A DNA stretch of 64,000 nucleotides from Amycolatopsis sp. CA-230715. Its GTDB lineage: Bacteria > Actinomycetota > Actinomycetes > Mycobacteriales > Pseudonocardiaceae. The notes beneath the pieces were generated by a model that saw only the letters and a program-made list of their open reading frames with translations, was not told the origin of the DNA and searched no databases. Location: NCBI RefSeq assembly GCF_018736145.1, contig NZ_CP059997.1, positions 7,005,501-7,069,500 on the forward strand, written 5' to 3'. Below are positions 48,892 through 56,915 of the stretch, piece by piece; the stretch's first letter is position 1, and each line of letters opens with the position of its first letter. The translations under genes were made by a program, and so were the position numbers.

Positions 48892-49668
48892 TCAGCTGAC
48901 CCTGTCCAGAAAGCGTTTCGTGCGTTCGTGCTTCGGCGCGTCGAGTACTTCGGCGGCGGGGCCGTGCTCCACGATCCGCCCCTGGTCCATGAACACCACG
49001 GTGTCCGCGACCTGGCGCGCGAAGCCCATTTCGTGCGTGACCACGAGCATCGTCATCTCGTTCTTCGCGAGGTCCCGCAGCACATCGAGGACTTCGCCGA
49101 CCAGTTCGGGATCCAGCGCGCTGGTCGGCTCGTCGAACAGCATCACCTTCGGCCGCATGCACAGCGCACGCGCGATCGCGACCCGCTGCTGCTGGCCGCC
49201 GGAAAGCTGCGCCGGATAGTCCGCGTGCTTGCCCGCGAGCCCGACCCTGGCGAGCAGCGCCTCGGCGCGCTCGACCGCCTCGGCACGCGGGGTGCCCTGC
49301 ACGTGGATCGGTGCCTCGATCAGGTTTTGCAGCACGGTGAGGTGCCCGAAGAGGTTGAACTGCTGGAACACCATGCCGATGTGCTGTCGCGCCCGTGCCG
49401 TCTGCTTCGGCGTGGTCTCGACCAGGTCCGCGCCGAGCCGCCGGTACCCGATCAGCGCGCCGTGCACCTCGATGATCCCGGCCTGGATCTTTTCGAGGTT
49501 GTTGATGCACCGCAGCAGGGTGCTCTTGCCCGATCCCGAAGGCCCGATCAGGCAGACCACCTCACCCGGCGACACCACCAGGTCCACCTCGTGGAGCACG
49601 TGCAGCGAGCCGTAGAGCTTGTGCACACCGCGGATCTCGACCGCGGGCGCCTCGACCGGTTTCGTCAT
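48892..49668 (-). CDS. Polar amino-acid ABC transporter ATP-binding protein
   Basis: The protein has 258 residues from ATG 49668, overlapping the permease stop as ATGA. Walker A is IGPSGSGKST, the Q-loop VFQQFNLF, the signature LSGGQQQRVAIARAL, Walker B VMLFDEPTSALDP and the switch His VVTHEMGFA. It closely follows the GlnQ/HisP pattern. Confidence 0.95.
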   Translation of the reverse strand: MTKPVEAPAVEIRGVHKLYGSLHVLHEVDLVVSPGEVVCLIGPSGSGKSTLLRCINNLEKIQAGIIEVHGALIGYRRLGADLVETTPKQTARARQHIGMVFQQFNLFGHLTVLQNLIEAPIHVQGTPRAEAVERAEALLARVGLAGKHADYPAQLSGGQQQRVAIARALCMRPKVMLFDEPTSALDPELVGEVLDVLRDLAKNEMTMLVVTHEMGFARQVADTVVFMDQGRIVEHGPAAEVLDAPKHERTKRFLDRVS

Positions 49669-50576
49669 CGTCCCTCCGCCAAAGCCAATCGGGACCGCTT
49701 CCGGGAAGCAGCCGTCGCGACGCCTGCCCGCCCGCGGTTGAAGTACTGCTCGACGTAGCGCTGGGCGACGGTCAGCAGCGCGGTCAGCACGAGGTACCAG
49801 AACGTCACTACCAGCAGCAGCGGGATCGTCTCGTACGTTCGGGCGTAGATGATCTGCGCGCTGTAGAGCAGTTCCGGCATGGAGATCACGCTCACGATCG
49901 AGGTCGTCTTCACCACGTTGACGAACTGGTTCGTCAGCGGCGGCACGATCGCGCGCATCGCCTGTGGCAGGACGATCCGGCGCAGCATGAGCGCTCCCGA
50001 AATGCCCAGCGCCTCGGCCGCTTCGCGCTGACCGTGGTCGACCGAGACGAGCCCGGCCCGGAATATTTCCGCGCAGTAGGCCGATTCGTGCAGGGTGAGG
50101 CCGAGGATCGCGGCGCCCGCGACCGTGATGACCGTGTTCGTCCCCACGGTGACCAGATCGGGTCCGAACGGGATGCCGAGCGAGATCTCGGGGTAGAGCG
50201 CCGCCAGGTTGTAGAGCAGCAGCAACAGCACGAGCAGCGGGGTCGCGCGGAACAGCCAGATGTAGGCGCTCGAGACCGCGTTCAGCACCTTGTTCGACGA
50301 CTGCCGCATCACCGCGAGCAACACTCCGACCACAATGGACAGTCCCATCGCGATCAGTGCCAGTTCGACGGTCCGCGCGAGGCCCAGCAGGATCGCGGGA
50401 TCGAAGACGTAGTGCGCGAACGCGGGCCAGGAGAAGTTCTCGTTGGTGATCGCCGACCGGAGTACCAGTGCGACGGCGAGTGCGACGAGGGCACCCGCGA
50501 CCCAGTTCCCGTACCTGCGCCGCGGGAGGATCCGGGACGGGACCTCGGGGGCGACTACTTCCGGCATCGTGGTCAC
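49665..50576 (-). CDS. Polar amino-acid ABC transporter permease
   Basis: The protein has 303 residues from GTG 50576, overlapping the binding-protein stop as GTGA. A non-conserved N-terminal extension with one helix is followed by the HisM/GlnP permease core: GLARTVELALIAMGLSIVVG, LFRATPLLVLLLLLYNLA and the EAA loop REAAEALGISGALMLRRIVLPQ. Confidence 0.94.
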   Translation of the reverse strand: MTTMPEVVAPEVPSRILPRRRYGNWVAGALVALAVALVLRSAITNENFSWPAFAHYVFDPAILLGLARTVELALIAMGLSIVVGVLLAVMRQSSNKVLNAVSSAYIWLFRATPLLVLLLLLYNLAALYPEISLGIPFGPDLVTVGTNTVITVAGAAILGLTLHESAYCAEIFRAGLVSVDHGQREAAEALGISGALMLRRIVLPQAMRAIVPPLTNQFVNVVKTTSIVSVISMPELLYSAQIIYARTYETIPLLLVVTFWYLVLTALLTVAQRYVEQYFNRGRAGVATAASRKRSRLALAEGR

Positions 50577-51469
50577 GACCTTCCCTTCAGGATTTCAGCG
50601 GTCTTCAGGTCGTTGTCCTGCAGGCTCCACTTCTCCAGGATCTTGCGGTAGGTGCCGTCGGCCATCAGCTTCTGGACGGCTTCGTGGACCGGGACGGTCA
50701 ACGGCGAGTTCTTGGCGAGCCCCACCGCGACGAGGGAGCGCTTGTACTGACCGGCGAGGTGGAACAGCGTCGGTGACGTGTTCGCCACGTACTTCGTCAG
50801 CGAAATGGAGAAGTACAGGACATCGATGCGCCTGCTCCGGAGCGCGAGCACCGAGGCGCTCCCGTCGGGGAAGAGGTTGAGCTGCCAGTCGGGCTTTCCC
50901 GCACGGGCGCAGACACCTGCCGCCTGGTCCAACTGTCCTTGTTGGACGGACCCGATGATCACGCCGACCTTGCGCCCGCAGAGGTCGAGGTAGTCGCGGA
51001 CCGGGTAGTCCGTGCCGGTCCGGACGAGGAAACCCTGCCCGCCGTTGTAGTAGGTGACGAAGTCCGCGTTCTTCCGCCGTTCCTCGGTGGGGCTGAGGGA
51101 GGCGAGCACCATGTCGTACCGCCCGGCGGCCAACCCGGGCACGATCGCGTCCAGGCTGGTCGGGATCGGCTTCGCGGTCAGGCAGAACACGTCGGCGATC
51201 GCCTGGCTCATGTCGCGGTCGAGGCCGACGATGGTCTCGTTGTCTTCGGCGTGGTAGGCCATCGGCGGCGTGTGCGGCACCATCGCGACGCCGACCGTGC
51301 CGCGTTCGCGCACCGGAGCGGGCAGGGTCGCGGCCAGTGCCGGATCGCACCGGCCGTGCGGCCTGGCCAGCAGCGCGGGGTCCGCCGGGCCCGCCGAACT
51401 CAGCCCGCATCCCGCCGGTGCCAGTGCCAGCACCAGCAGACACACGATCGACCAGGGAGTTCGTCGCAT
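50573..51469 (-). CDS. Amino-acid-type ABC transporter substrate-binding lipoprotein
   Basis: ATG 51469 has GGAGGTGATGCA upstream; 298 residues. The lipoprotein signal ends in PAGC. The mature part is a class 3 periplasmic-binding protein: GTVGVAMVPHTPPMAYHAEDN, GLDRDMSQAIADVF, RYDMVLASLSPTEERRKNADFVTYY and KNSPLTVPVHEAVQKLMADG. Four Cys in the mature chain may form disulfides. It is the first gene of the operon and divergent from an RpiR regulator. Confidence 0.93.
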   Translation of the reverse strand: MRRTPWSIVCLLVLALAPAGCGLSSAGPADPALLARPHGRCDPALAATLPAPVRERGTVGVAMVPHTPPMAYHAEDNETIVGLDRDMSQAIADVFCLTAKPIPTSLDAIVPGLAAGRYDMVLASLSPTEERRKNADFVTYYNGGQGFLVRTGTDYPVRDYLDLCGRKVGVIIGSVQQGQLDQAAGVCARAGKPDWQLNLFPDGSASVLALRSRRIDVLYFSISLTKYVANTSPTLFHLAGQYKRSLVAVGLAKNSPLTVPVHEAVQKLMADGTYRKILEKWSLQDNDLKTAEILKGRS

Positions 51470-51505
51470 TGCATCACCTCCGAAACCGGATGATGTAGTG
51501 TGTAC

Positions 51506-51539
51506 TTCATGAACTCACGAATGTCTAGTGGTGACTAGA
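51506..51539. promoter_or_regulatory. Dyads TTCATGAA and TCTAGT-GGTG-ACTAGA in the ABC/RpiR gap
   Basis: The 69-bp divergent gap holds the octamer palindrome TTCATGAA (51506-51513) and a perfect 6-bp-arm dyad (51524-51539) whose last base is the first base of the RpiR start codon. The second is well placed for autorepression by RpiR. Confidence 0.55.
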
Positions 51540-52447
51540 TGGAGTCGTTGACGAAACGGATCGCCCAGGTCCGGAACCAGCTGGGCGCGAGCGGTTTGCG
51601 CGTGGTCGACTTCTTCGCCCTGCACCCCGCCGAGGCTTCGGTGTTCTCCGCGCAGGAGATCGCCCGCCGCGCTGAGGTCAGCGACGCGACGGTCATCCGC
51701 ACCGTCAAGCAGCTCGGCTATGCCGGACTCGGGGAACTTCGCCGTGCCGCGGCGGATTTGCTCAACCCGGCTCGCGATCCGGAGCAGGCGCTGGCGGACC
51801 GGCTGACCCAGTCGGACGACAGCAACCAGCTCCTCACCAAGATGAGCCTCGACGCCGCGCAACTCGCGCGTTCCCTGCCGCGCACGCTCCCCACCGAGAC
51901 GTTCGAGGCAGCGGCCCGGATTCTCGCGGACGCTTCGCGCACGGTGATCGCCGGTTACGGGTCCGCGCATCCGATCGCCGACTCGCTGGCGCTCGGCCTC
52001 CGCCGGATCGGCAGGATCGCCGCCGCCACTGGACTGACGGGGTACAACTTCGCCGACGAACTCGGCCAGCTCGCGCCCGACTCGGCGCTCGTGCTCATCG
52101 CGCCGCTGCGGCACGTGCGCGAGCACGACGTCGCGATCAGCGAAGCGACCAGGATCGGCTGCCCGATCGTGCTGATCACCGAGGTGCTCGCCAGCCACTT
52201 CGCGGATAGGGTGACCACCGTGCTGGTCACGCCGTCGACCGAGAACGTGTTGCCCAGCAGCCAGATCGGGCACCTCCTCGTCGTCGAAGCGCTGCTGCTC
52301 GCCGTCGCCGCCCTCGACCCGGACCGGGCACTGGACGGCTGGAAGACCACCAACCGCCTGCGCGCCGAGATCGTCGACGGCAACATGGACGTGCCGCTGA
52401 ACCGGTCCACGGCGTCGCGGGCCACGTTTTCCCGCGCGGGCGAATAG
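51539..52447 (+). CDS. RpiR/MurR-family regulator with SIS domain
   Basis: The protein has 302 residues from ATG 51539. The N-terminal HTH_6 region (VVDFFALHPAEASVFSAQEIARRAEVSDATVIRTVKQLG) precedes a sugar-isomerase (SIS) domain (RTVIAGYGSAHPIADSLAL, LVLIAPLRHVREHDVAISE). SIS-type regulators usually sense phosphosugars, yet this one adjoins an amino-acid importer and oxidase; in other actinomycetes RpiR proteins do sit with amino-acid catabolic genes. Confidence 0.92.
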   Translation: MESLTKRIAQVRNQLGASGLRVVDFFALHPAEASVFSAQEIARRAEVSDATVIRTVKQLGYAGLGELRRAAADLLNPARDPEQALADRLTQSDDSNQLLTKMSLDAAQLARSLPRTLPTETFEAAARILADASRTVIAGYGSAHPIADSLALGLRRIGRIAAATGLTGYNFADELGQLAPDSALVLIAPLRHVREHDVAISEATRIGCPIVLITEVLASHFADRVTTVLVTPSTENVLPSSQIGHLLVVEALLLAVAALDPDRALDGWKTTNRLRAEIVDGNMDVPLNRSTASRATFSRAGE

Positions 52448-52528
52448 CCGAATCAGTCAGGAATGGAAAGGTGATGCGGATCACTCCGCATTGAGAACCA
52501 TTTCCGCGGTGCCGCCGTCTAGCTGGGC

Positions 52529-53758
52529 ATGATCGACCATCGAGTGCTGTCCTTCCCTGGCGCCGCAACGGTTTCGCGGCGGACGGTCGTGGTGGCCGGG
52601 CTGCTCGTGCTCGTGCTGCTGGGGTTGCTGGATCTCGCCTACCGCAGCCGTTTCGGTGATTTGCACAGCTTTTACGAAGGCGTAAATGCCTGGTGGCGCG
52701 GCTCGGATCCCTATGGCCAGTTGCCGGGAACCTATGCGGGTGGAACTCCGGGGTTCATCTACCCGCCGTTCGCGCTGCTCCCGCTTTCGGTATTCGCGGC
52801 GCTGCCGTTCCCGGTCGCCGCGATCCTGAGCGTGGCGATTTCGGTGGCTTGCCTGGCTTTCACCTGCTTCGCCGTGCTGCGCGCGGTGTGGCCGCGAGGT
52901 GGTGTCGCCGGTTGCCTGCACGTCACGGTGGTGGCCATGCCCGTGCTGGTGCTGCTGGAGCCGGTCCGCAACACGATCGGGCAGGGTCAGGTGAACCTGT
53001 GGCTGATGGCACTGGTCGCGGCCGACTGCCTGGTGAAGAGTCCGAAGTGGCCACGCGGCCTGCTGGTCGGGCTCGCGGCGGCGGTCAAGATCACGCCGGC
53101 CGCGTTCGTGCTGTTCTTCTTGGTGCGCAAGGACTTCCGCGCCGCCGTTATCGCCACGGTGACGGCAGCGTCGTCCGCGGCGCTCATGTTCGTGTGCACG
53201 CCGGGGGAGTCGGTCCGGTTCTGGTTCGGCGGCGTGCTTTCCGGTCCGGCGTCGATCGTCAACCGCGACAACCAGTCCATCGCGGCCGGGCTGAACCGGC
53301 TCGGCCTGCCGGACGGCTGGCACCGCGCGGTCTGGTTCGCGCTGCTGGCACTGGTCCTGGTGACCTCGGTGGTGATCATGCGCAGGGTGGGCGCCGGATG
53401 GTCGATGCTGACCAACGCGGCATTCGCGCTGCTGGTTTCGCCGCTGTCCTGGAGCGCGCACTGGGTGTGGGTCGCACCCGCGCTGGTGGCGTTCGCGGTC
53501 ACCGGAAGTTCAGCGACGGCAAGGAAAAGCGGCTGCTACGCGCTCATCGCGTGCACCGCGCTGCTCCTGCTCGGCCCGCAGATCCTGACGCCTGCCGAAG
53601 GGCCGTGGGCGAGCTGGCAGCACGTCCTGGTCAACACCTACCCGTTGCTCGCGCTCGCGGTGCTTTCGGTGGCTGCCCACCGGCTGGTTCGCCGTCGCGA
53701 ACGCGGACCGCTTGCTCTGTACCTATTAGTATGTACACTGCGGGTGTACGAATCCTGA
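52529..53758 (+). CDS. GT-C glycosyltransferase (GT87 family)
   Basis: The protein has 409 residues from ATG 52529. About ten membrane helices are visible. The first extracytoplasmic loop holds the family's acidic site (FGDLHSFYEGVNAWWRGSDPYG) and the FIYPPFALLPL motif, followed by GQGQVNLWLMALVA and KITPAAFVLFFLVRKDFR. Members move mannose or arabinose from polyprenyl-phosphate carriers to envelope glycans. Its last 28 bases overlap the following cupin gene. Confidence 0.88.
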   Translation: MIDHRVLSFPGAATVSRRTVVVAGLLVLVLLGLLDLAYRSRFGDLHSFYEGVNAWWRGSDPYGQLPGTYAGGTPGFIYPPFALLPLSVFAALPFPVAAILSVAISVACLAFTCFAVLRAVWPRGGVAGCLHVTVVAMPVLVLLEPVRNTIGQGQVNLWLMALVAADCLVKSPKWPRGLLVGLAAAVKITPAAFVLFFLVRKDFRAAVIATVTAASSAALMFVCTPGESVRFWFGGVLSGPASIVNRDNQSIAAGLNRLGLPDGWHRAVWFALLALVLVTSVVIMRRVGAGWSMLTNAAFALLVSPLSWSAHWVWVAPALVAFAVTGSSATARKSGCYALIACTALLLLGPQILTPAEGPWASWQHVLVNTYPLLALAVLSVAAHRLVRRRERGPLALYLLVCTLRVYES

Positions 53759-54486
53759 CTACAGTCACCGCGGCCCCTGCTCCGGACGAATGGATCACCG
53801 GCGATGCGTGGATCGAACCGATCGCCAGCGCCGAATCCCCGTCGCGAGCGCAGATCGACCGCGTCACCTTCGCCGCGGGTGCCCGCACGGCATGGCACCG
53901 GCACCCCCTCGGCCAGACCCTCGTCGTCATCGACGGCACCGGGCTCGTGCAGCGCCGCGGCGGGCCGGTCGAGGCGATCCGGGTCGGCGATGCCGTGCGC
54001 ATCGAACCCGGCGAATGGCATTGGCACGGCGCCGCTCCCGGTACCGCGATGACTCATCTCGCGATCGAAGAACTCCCGGAAGACGGCTCCGCGGCCGAAC
54101 TCGGAGATCCCGTGACCGAGGCGGAATACCGTTCAGGCGAGCATTCCGCCGAAACGCCGATAACCCGCACGGTTCTGCTCGACCAGTCGCTGGCGGCACC
54201 GCAGGAACTCCACGGTGTCGAGATCCGCCGCATCACGATCGCGCCGGGCTGCGCGGCGGGACTGCACGTGCACAACACCCCCGTCTTCGGCAACATCGAA
54301 CGCGGCTCAGTCATATACCAAATCGAAGGGGAGGCGCCTGCCGCGCTTGGCCCCGGCGATGTGTTCTACGAGCCGAAAGACGTTCGCATAGCGCGTTTCG
54401 ACGCACAGGACGACGGCGTCACGTTCCTCGGCTACTTCCTGCTCAATGCCGGGCAGACCGCCGAGATCGAATTCCCCACCACTTAG
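53731..54486 (+). CDS. Two-domain cupin protein
   Basis: ATG 53731 lies inside the end of the GT87 gene and lacks a ribosome binding site; 251 residues. The first cupin has RTAWHRHPLGQTLVVIDGTG and GEWHWHGAAPGT, the second GCAAGLHVHNTPVFGNIERG and PGDVFYEPKD. The His/Glu metal ligands are clear in the first domain and weaker in the second. Bicupins include dioxygenases and isomerases; the reaction here is unknown. A convergent ArsR gene follows at once. Confidence 0.85.
   Translation: MYTAGVRILTTVTAAPAPDEWITGDAWIEPIASAESPSRAQIDRVTFAAGARTAWHRHPLGQTLVVIDGTGLVQRRGGPVEAIRVGDAVRIEPGEWHWHGAAPGTAMTHLAIEELPEDGSAAELGDPVTEAEYRSGEHSAETPITRTVLLDQSLAAPQELHGVEIRRITIAPGCAAGLHVHNTPVFGNIERGSVIYQIEGEAPAALGPGDVFYEPKDVRIARFDAQDDGVTFLGYFLLNAGQTAEIEFPTT
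53733..53749. promoter_or_regulatory. Dyad GTACAC-N5-GTGTAC over the cupin start
   Basis: Perfect 6-bp arms overlap the cupin start codon region. The GTAC half-sites recall those of the operator pair at 54837-54896, so the nearby ArsR protein might also act here. Confidence 0.45.
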
Positions 54487-54822
54487 TCAGCGAGGAGCGG
54501 CATCATCCCCGTGTTCGGCTTCCAGGAGTGCGAGCAGTCCGGGAAACCTGCTCTCGACGTCCGTGCGTCGTAGGCGGATGCCCTTGCGGTTGCCGTAGTC
54601 GATCTCGTCGATGAGGCCTGCTTCGCGCAGGACCCGGAAGTGGTGGGTCTGGGTCTGCTTCGAGATCGGGAGAGCGAACGAGTTGCAACCTCGCTCGCTG
54701 TCGGTGTGGTCGGCGGCCAGCTCCGTCATCACCGAACGACGGTGCTCGTCAGCGAGAGCGCGAAGCACCACGCCCAGATCGAGCGCGTCGACCTCGGGAC
54801 CGGCCAGGTTCGTTCCAGCCAC
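54487..54822 (-). CDS. ArsR-family regulator
   Basis: GTG 54822 has AAGGAGG 7 nt upstream; 111 residues. Longer frames cross the operator sites. Winged helix: LGVVLRALADEHRRSVMTELAA, KQTQTHHFRVLREAGLIDEIDYGNRKGIRLR. No metal-binding Cys pair of the classical ArsR type is seen, so it may sense an organic ligand. It is divergent from a flavin monooxygenase. Confidence 0.9.
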   Translation of the reverse strand: MAGTNLAGPEVDALDLGVVLRALADEHRRSVMTELAADHTDSERGCNSFALPISKQTQTHHFRVLREAGLIDEIDYGNRKGIRLRRTDVESRFPGLLALLEAEHGDDAAPR

Positions 54823-54836
54823 GGACACCTCCTTCA

Positions 54837-54856
54837 GGTACGTCTTGCATCGTACC
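54837..54856. promoter_or_regulatory. ArsR operator copy 1, GGTACG-N8-CGTACC
   Basis: A perfect 6-bp-arm dyad lies just upstream of the ArsR ribosome binding site. The CATCGTACCT string at its right side recurs in copy 2, with centres 41 bp apart (four turns). Confidence 0.65.
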
Positions 54857-54878
54857 TCGGTGATGTGTTCTCCTTCGA

Positions 54879-54896
54879 GTACGAAATCCATCGTAC
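54879..54896. promoter_or_regulatory. ArsR operator copy 2, GTACGA-N6-TCGTAC
   Basis: A perfect 6-bp-arm dyad in the same divergent gap, 46 bp from the monooxygenase start, shares TCGTACCT with copy 1. Confidence 0.65.
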
Positions 54897-54942
54897 CTAG
54901 GCGGCTGGGAACGCGGTCGTCGACGCTTCGAGAGGTCTTGTC

Positions 54943-56094
54943 ATGCAGAAGCCCGAGGTGCTGATAGTCGGCGCCGGAATCGCCGGGCCCGCGCTCGCGT
55001 ACTGGCTCGCCCGGAACGGATACCGGCCGACCGTCGTCGAGCAGGCCCGGCGGCTGCGCTCCGGTGGCAGCGCGGTCGTCGTGAAGGTGCCCGCGACACC
55101 GGTCGCCGAGCGGATGGGCATTCTTCCGCGGCTGCGCGAACTCGCCACCCGCAACCGGTCGCTGACCCTGCTCGACCCGGCGGGCAACCGAGTCCTGCGC
55201 CTTCCCTCCTCCTCGGGAGGGGCGCCGACGGTCGAGGTGACCAGGGCCGACCTGTCCGAGGTGCTCCACCGGTCGGCGCGGGGCGATGCCGAGTTCGTGT
55301 TCGACGACACGGTCACCGCACTCGATCAGGACGAAGGCGGAGTCGACGTCACCTTTCGACGGTCCGCGCCACGGCGTTTCGAATTGGTGATCGGTGCCGA
55401 CGGGATGCACTCCACCATCCGGCGTCTGGTGTTCGGGCCCGAGCGGCGGTTCGTGCGCGACCTGGGTCTCTACGGCGCGACCGTCCCGCTGGAACCCGAC
55501 GCCATCGACGACCCGAGCGAGCTGACGATGCTGACCGCGCCGAACCGGATGCTGGTCGTCCACCCCTCGCGCACCACGCCGCTCGCGATCTTCACCTTCC
55601 GGCCCGCCCGGCCCGCGCCCCACGATCGCAAGAACATCGCTCTCCACAAGCAAACCGTGGCCGACGCGTACGCCGACGTGCGGTGGCGGGCGCCGGAACT
55701 GGTGGCGGCGTACCTCGACCACCCGGCCCCGTTCTTCGACCCCCTGACGACCGTCCGGATGCCCTCGTGGTCGCGCGGACGGGTCGTACTGCTCGGGGAC
55801 GCGGCGGCGGCCACCGCCCTGCTGGGCGACGGGTCCAGCATGGCGATGGCGGGAGCGTATGCCCTGGCGGAAGAACTCGCCTCCCATCACGGCGATCACG
55901 CCCGCGCCTTCGCCGCTTACGAGTCGCGGCTCCGCCGCGAAGTGCGACCACGGCAGCGACGCGTCGGCCTGCTCTCCAGACTCATGGTGCCCAGCACCCG
56001 GCGAGGCCTCGTGGTGCGCAACACGGTGGGCCGCGCGATCGGTCGCGCGAACCGGATCACCGCTCGCGAAACCGCGAACGCGAAGACCGGGTAG
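54943..56094 (+). CDS. FAD-dependent monooxygenase (TetX/PHBH-like)
   Basis: ATG 54943, with GAGAGG 8 nt upstream, gives 383 residues. Motifs are VGAGIAGPALAYWLARNG, an Arg-rich second FAD strand, GADGMHSTIRRLVFG (DG motif) and GRVVLLGDAAAATALLGDGSSMAM (GD motif). The GD region lacks the usual His-P of many members (AAAATA instead of AAHxxxP). It probably hydroxylates a small aromatic or antibiotic-like compound under ArsR control. Confidence 0.9.
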   Translation: MQKPEVLIVGAGIAGPALAYWLARNGYRPTVVEQARRLRSGGSAVVVKVPATPVAERMGILPRLRELATRNRSLTLLDPAGNRVLRLPSSSGGAPTVEVTRADLSEVLHRSARGDAEFVFDDTVTALDQDEGGVDVTFRRSAPRRFELVIGADGMHSTIRRLVFGPERRFVRDLGLYGATVPLEPDAIDDPSELTMLTAPNRMLVVHPSRTTPLAIFTFRPARPAPHDRKNIALHKQTVADAYADVRWRAPELVAAYLDHPAPFFDPLTTVRMPSWSRGRVVLLGDAAAATALLGDGSSMAMAGAYALAEELASHHGDHARAFAAYESRLRREVRPRQRRVGLLSRLMVPSTRRGLVVRNTVGRAIGRANRITARETANAKTG

Positions 56095-56102
56095 CGGAGA
56101 CG

Positions 56103-56831
56103 CTAGCGGGCGGGGTCCGCTTTTCCGATCAGGGCGGCGAATCCGGTCAACAACGCGGTGAGCCCGACCTCGAACTCTTCGTCGCTGCCGACATCCGCGA
56201 GGACGTCGGCATGGTCGACGAGCAACGGAAAGGCCGCGGCGTCGCGTGAGCGGTAGAGCTGTCGCCGGTGACGGCGCTCTTGCGGATCCCGCGTGTCGAG
56301 TCCCAGGTTGAAGTGCACCGAGCCGATCACGAAGGTGGCCAGTGACGACGCGGCGGCGGACGCGCGCCGGGGGCTGAGGCCCGCGTCGATGAACAGTCCG
56401 AGCGCGTATTCCATCCCCGCCAATGAATTGGGGCCGAGCCGCTCGGTTCCGCGAAGGAGCGAGGCCACGCCCGGATGTCGGCGCAGGTGCGCGCGGAAGC
56501 GGCGTGCGGACCACGCCGCCTTCTCGGCCCAATCCGCGTCCTCGGGGGGAGCGGCGCTCGCGACGTGGACCGCCCGGTCGACGAGCAGCGTCACGAGTTC
56601 CTCGCGGTTGCGCACGTGGCGGTAGAGCGATGCCTGCGTGCAGCCGAGCTCGTCGGCGACGTTGCGCATGGTCAGCGCGGCGGCACCGCGTGCGTCGAGC
56701 AGGGCCATGGACGCGTCGAGGATGCCGTCGAGGGTCAGCGATCGGCGCCGCCGCTGCCGCGCGGGTTCTTCTTCCCTGGCCAGCCACCATGCCGCCGTGC
56801 CAGGTCGAGGTAACTCCGGTGGTTCCTGCAC
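56103..56831 (-). CDS. TetR-family regulator divergent from alcohol dehydrogenase
   Basis: The protein has 242 residues from GTG 56831, with no clear ribosome binding site. An N-terminal extension of 30 residues precedes the HTH (LTLDGILDASMALLDARGAAALTMRNVADELGCTQASLYRHVRNREELVTLLVD). The C-terminal domain is of the TetR_C type (FNLGLDTRDPQERRH). Its stop lies 8 bp after the monooxygenase stop. Confidence 0.9.
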   Translation of the reverse strand: MQEPPELPRPGTAAWWLAREEEPARQRRRRSLTLDGILDASMALLDARGAAALTMRNVADELGCTQASLYRHVRNREELVTLLVDRAVHVASAAPPEDADWAEKAAWSARRFRAHLRRHPGVASLLRGTERLGPNSLAGMEYALGLFIDAGLSPRRASAAASSLATFVIGSVHFNLGLDTRDPQERRHRRQLYRSRDAAAFPLLVDHADVLADVGSDEEFEVGLTALLTGFAALIGKADPAR

Positions 56832-56848
56832 CGGACAAGGATAAGGGC

Positions 56849-56893
56849 TATGCGAACATCTATCACTTAGTATAAGTTAACGTTGTTCGCATA
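56849..56893. promoter_or_regulatory. Nested operator: TATGCGAACA...TGTTCGCATA around ACTTA-GTA-TAAGT
   Basis: Perfect 10-bp outer arms (56849-56858, 56884-56893) and a perfect 5-bp inner dyad (56865-56877) share the same centre, base 56871, in the 84-bp divergent gap. This is the strongest dyad of the right half and an obvious TetR target. Confidence 0.8.
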
Positions 56894-56915
56894 ACAGTCG
56901 CTGAAGGGGTTCACC

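Noticed and set aside
54487..56838. 783-codon minus-strand ORF from the ArsR gene through the monooxygenase region
   Set aside because: The upstream part is antisense to the flavin monooxygenase and out of frame with the TetR gene; only the last 111 codons form a protein with a strong ribosome binding site.
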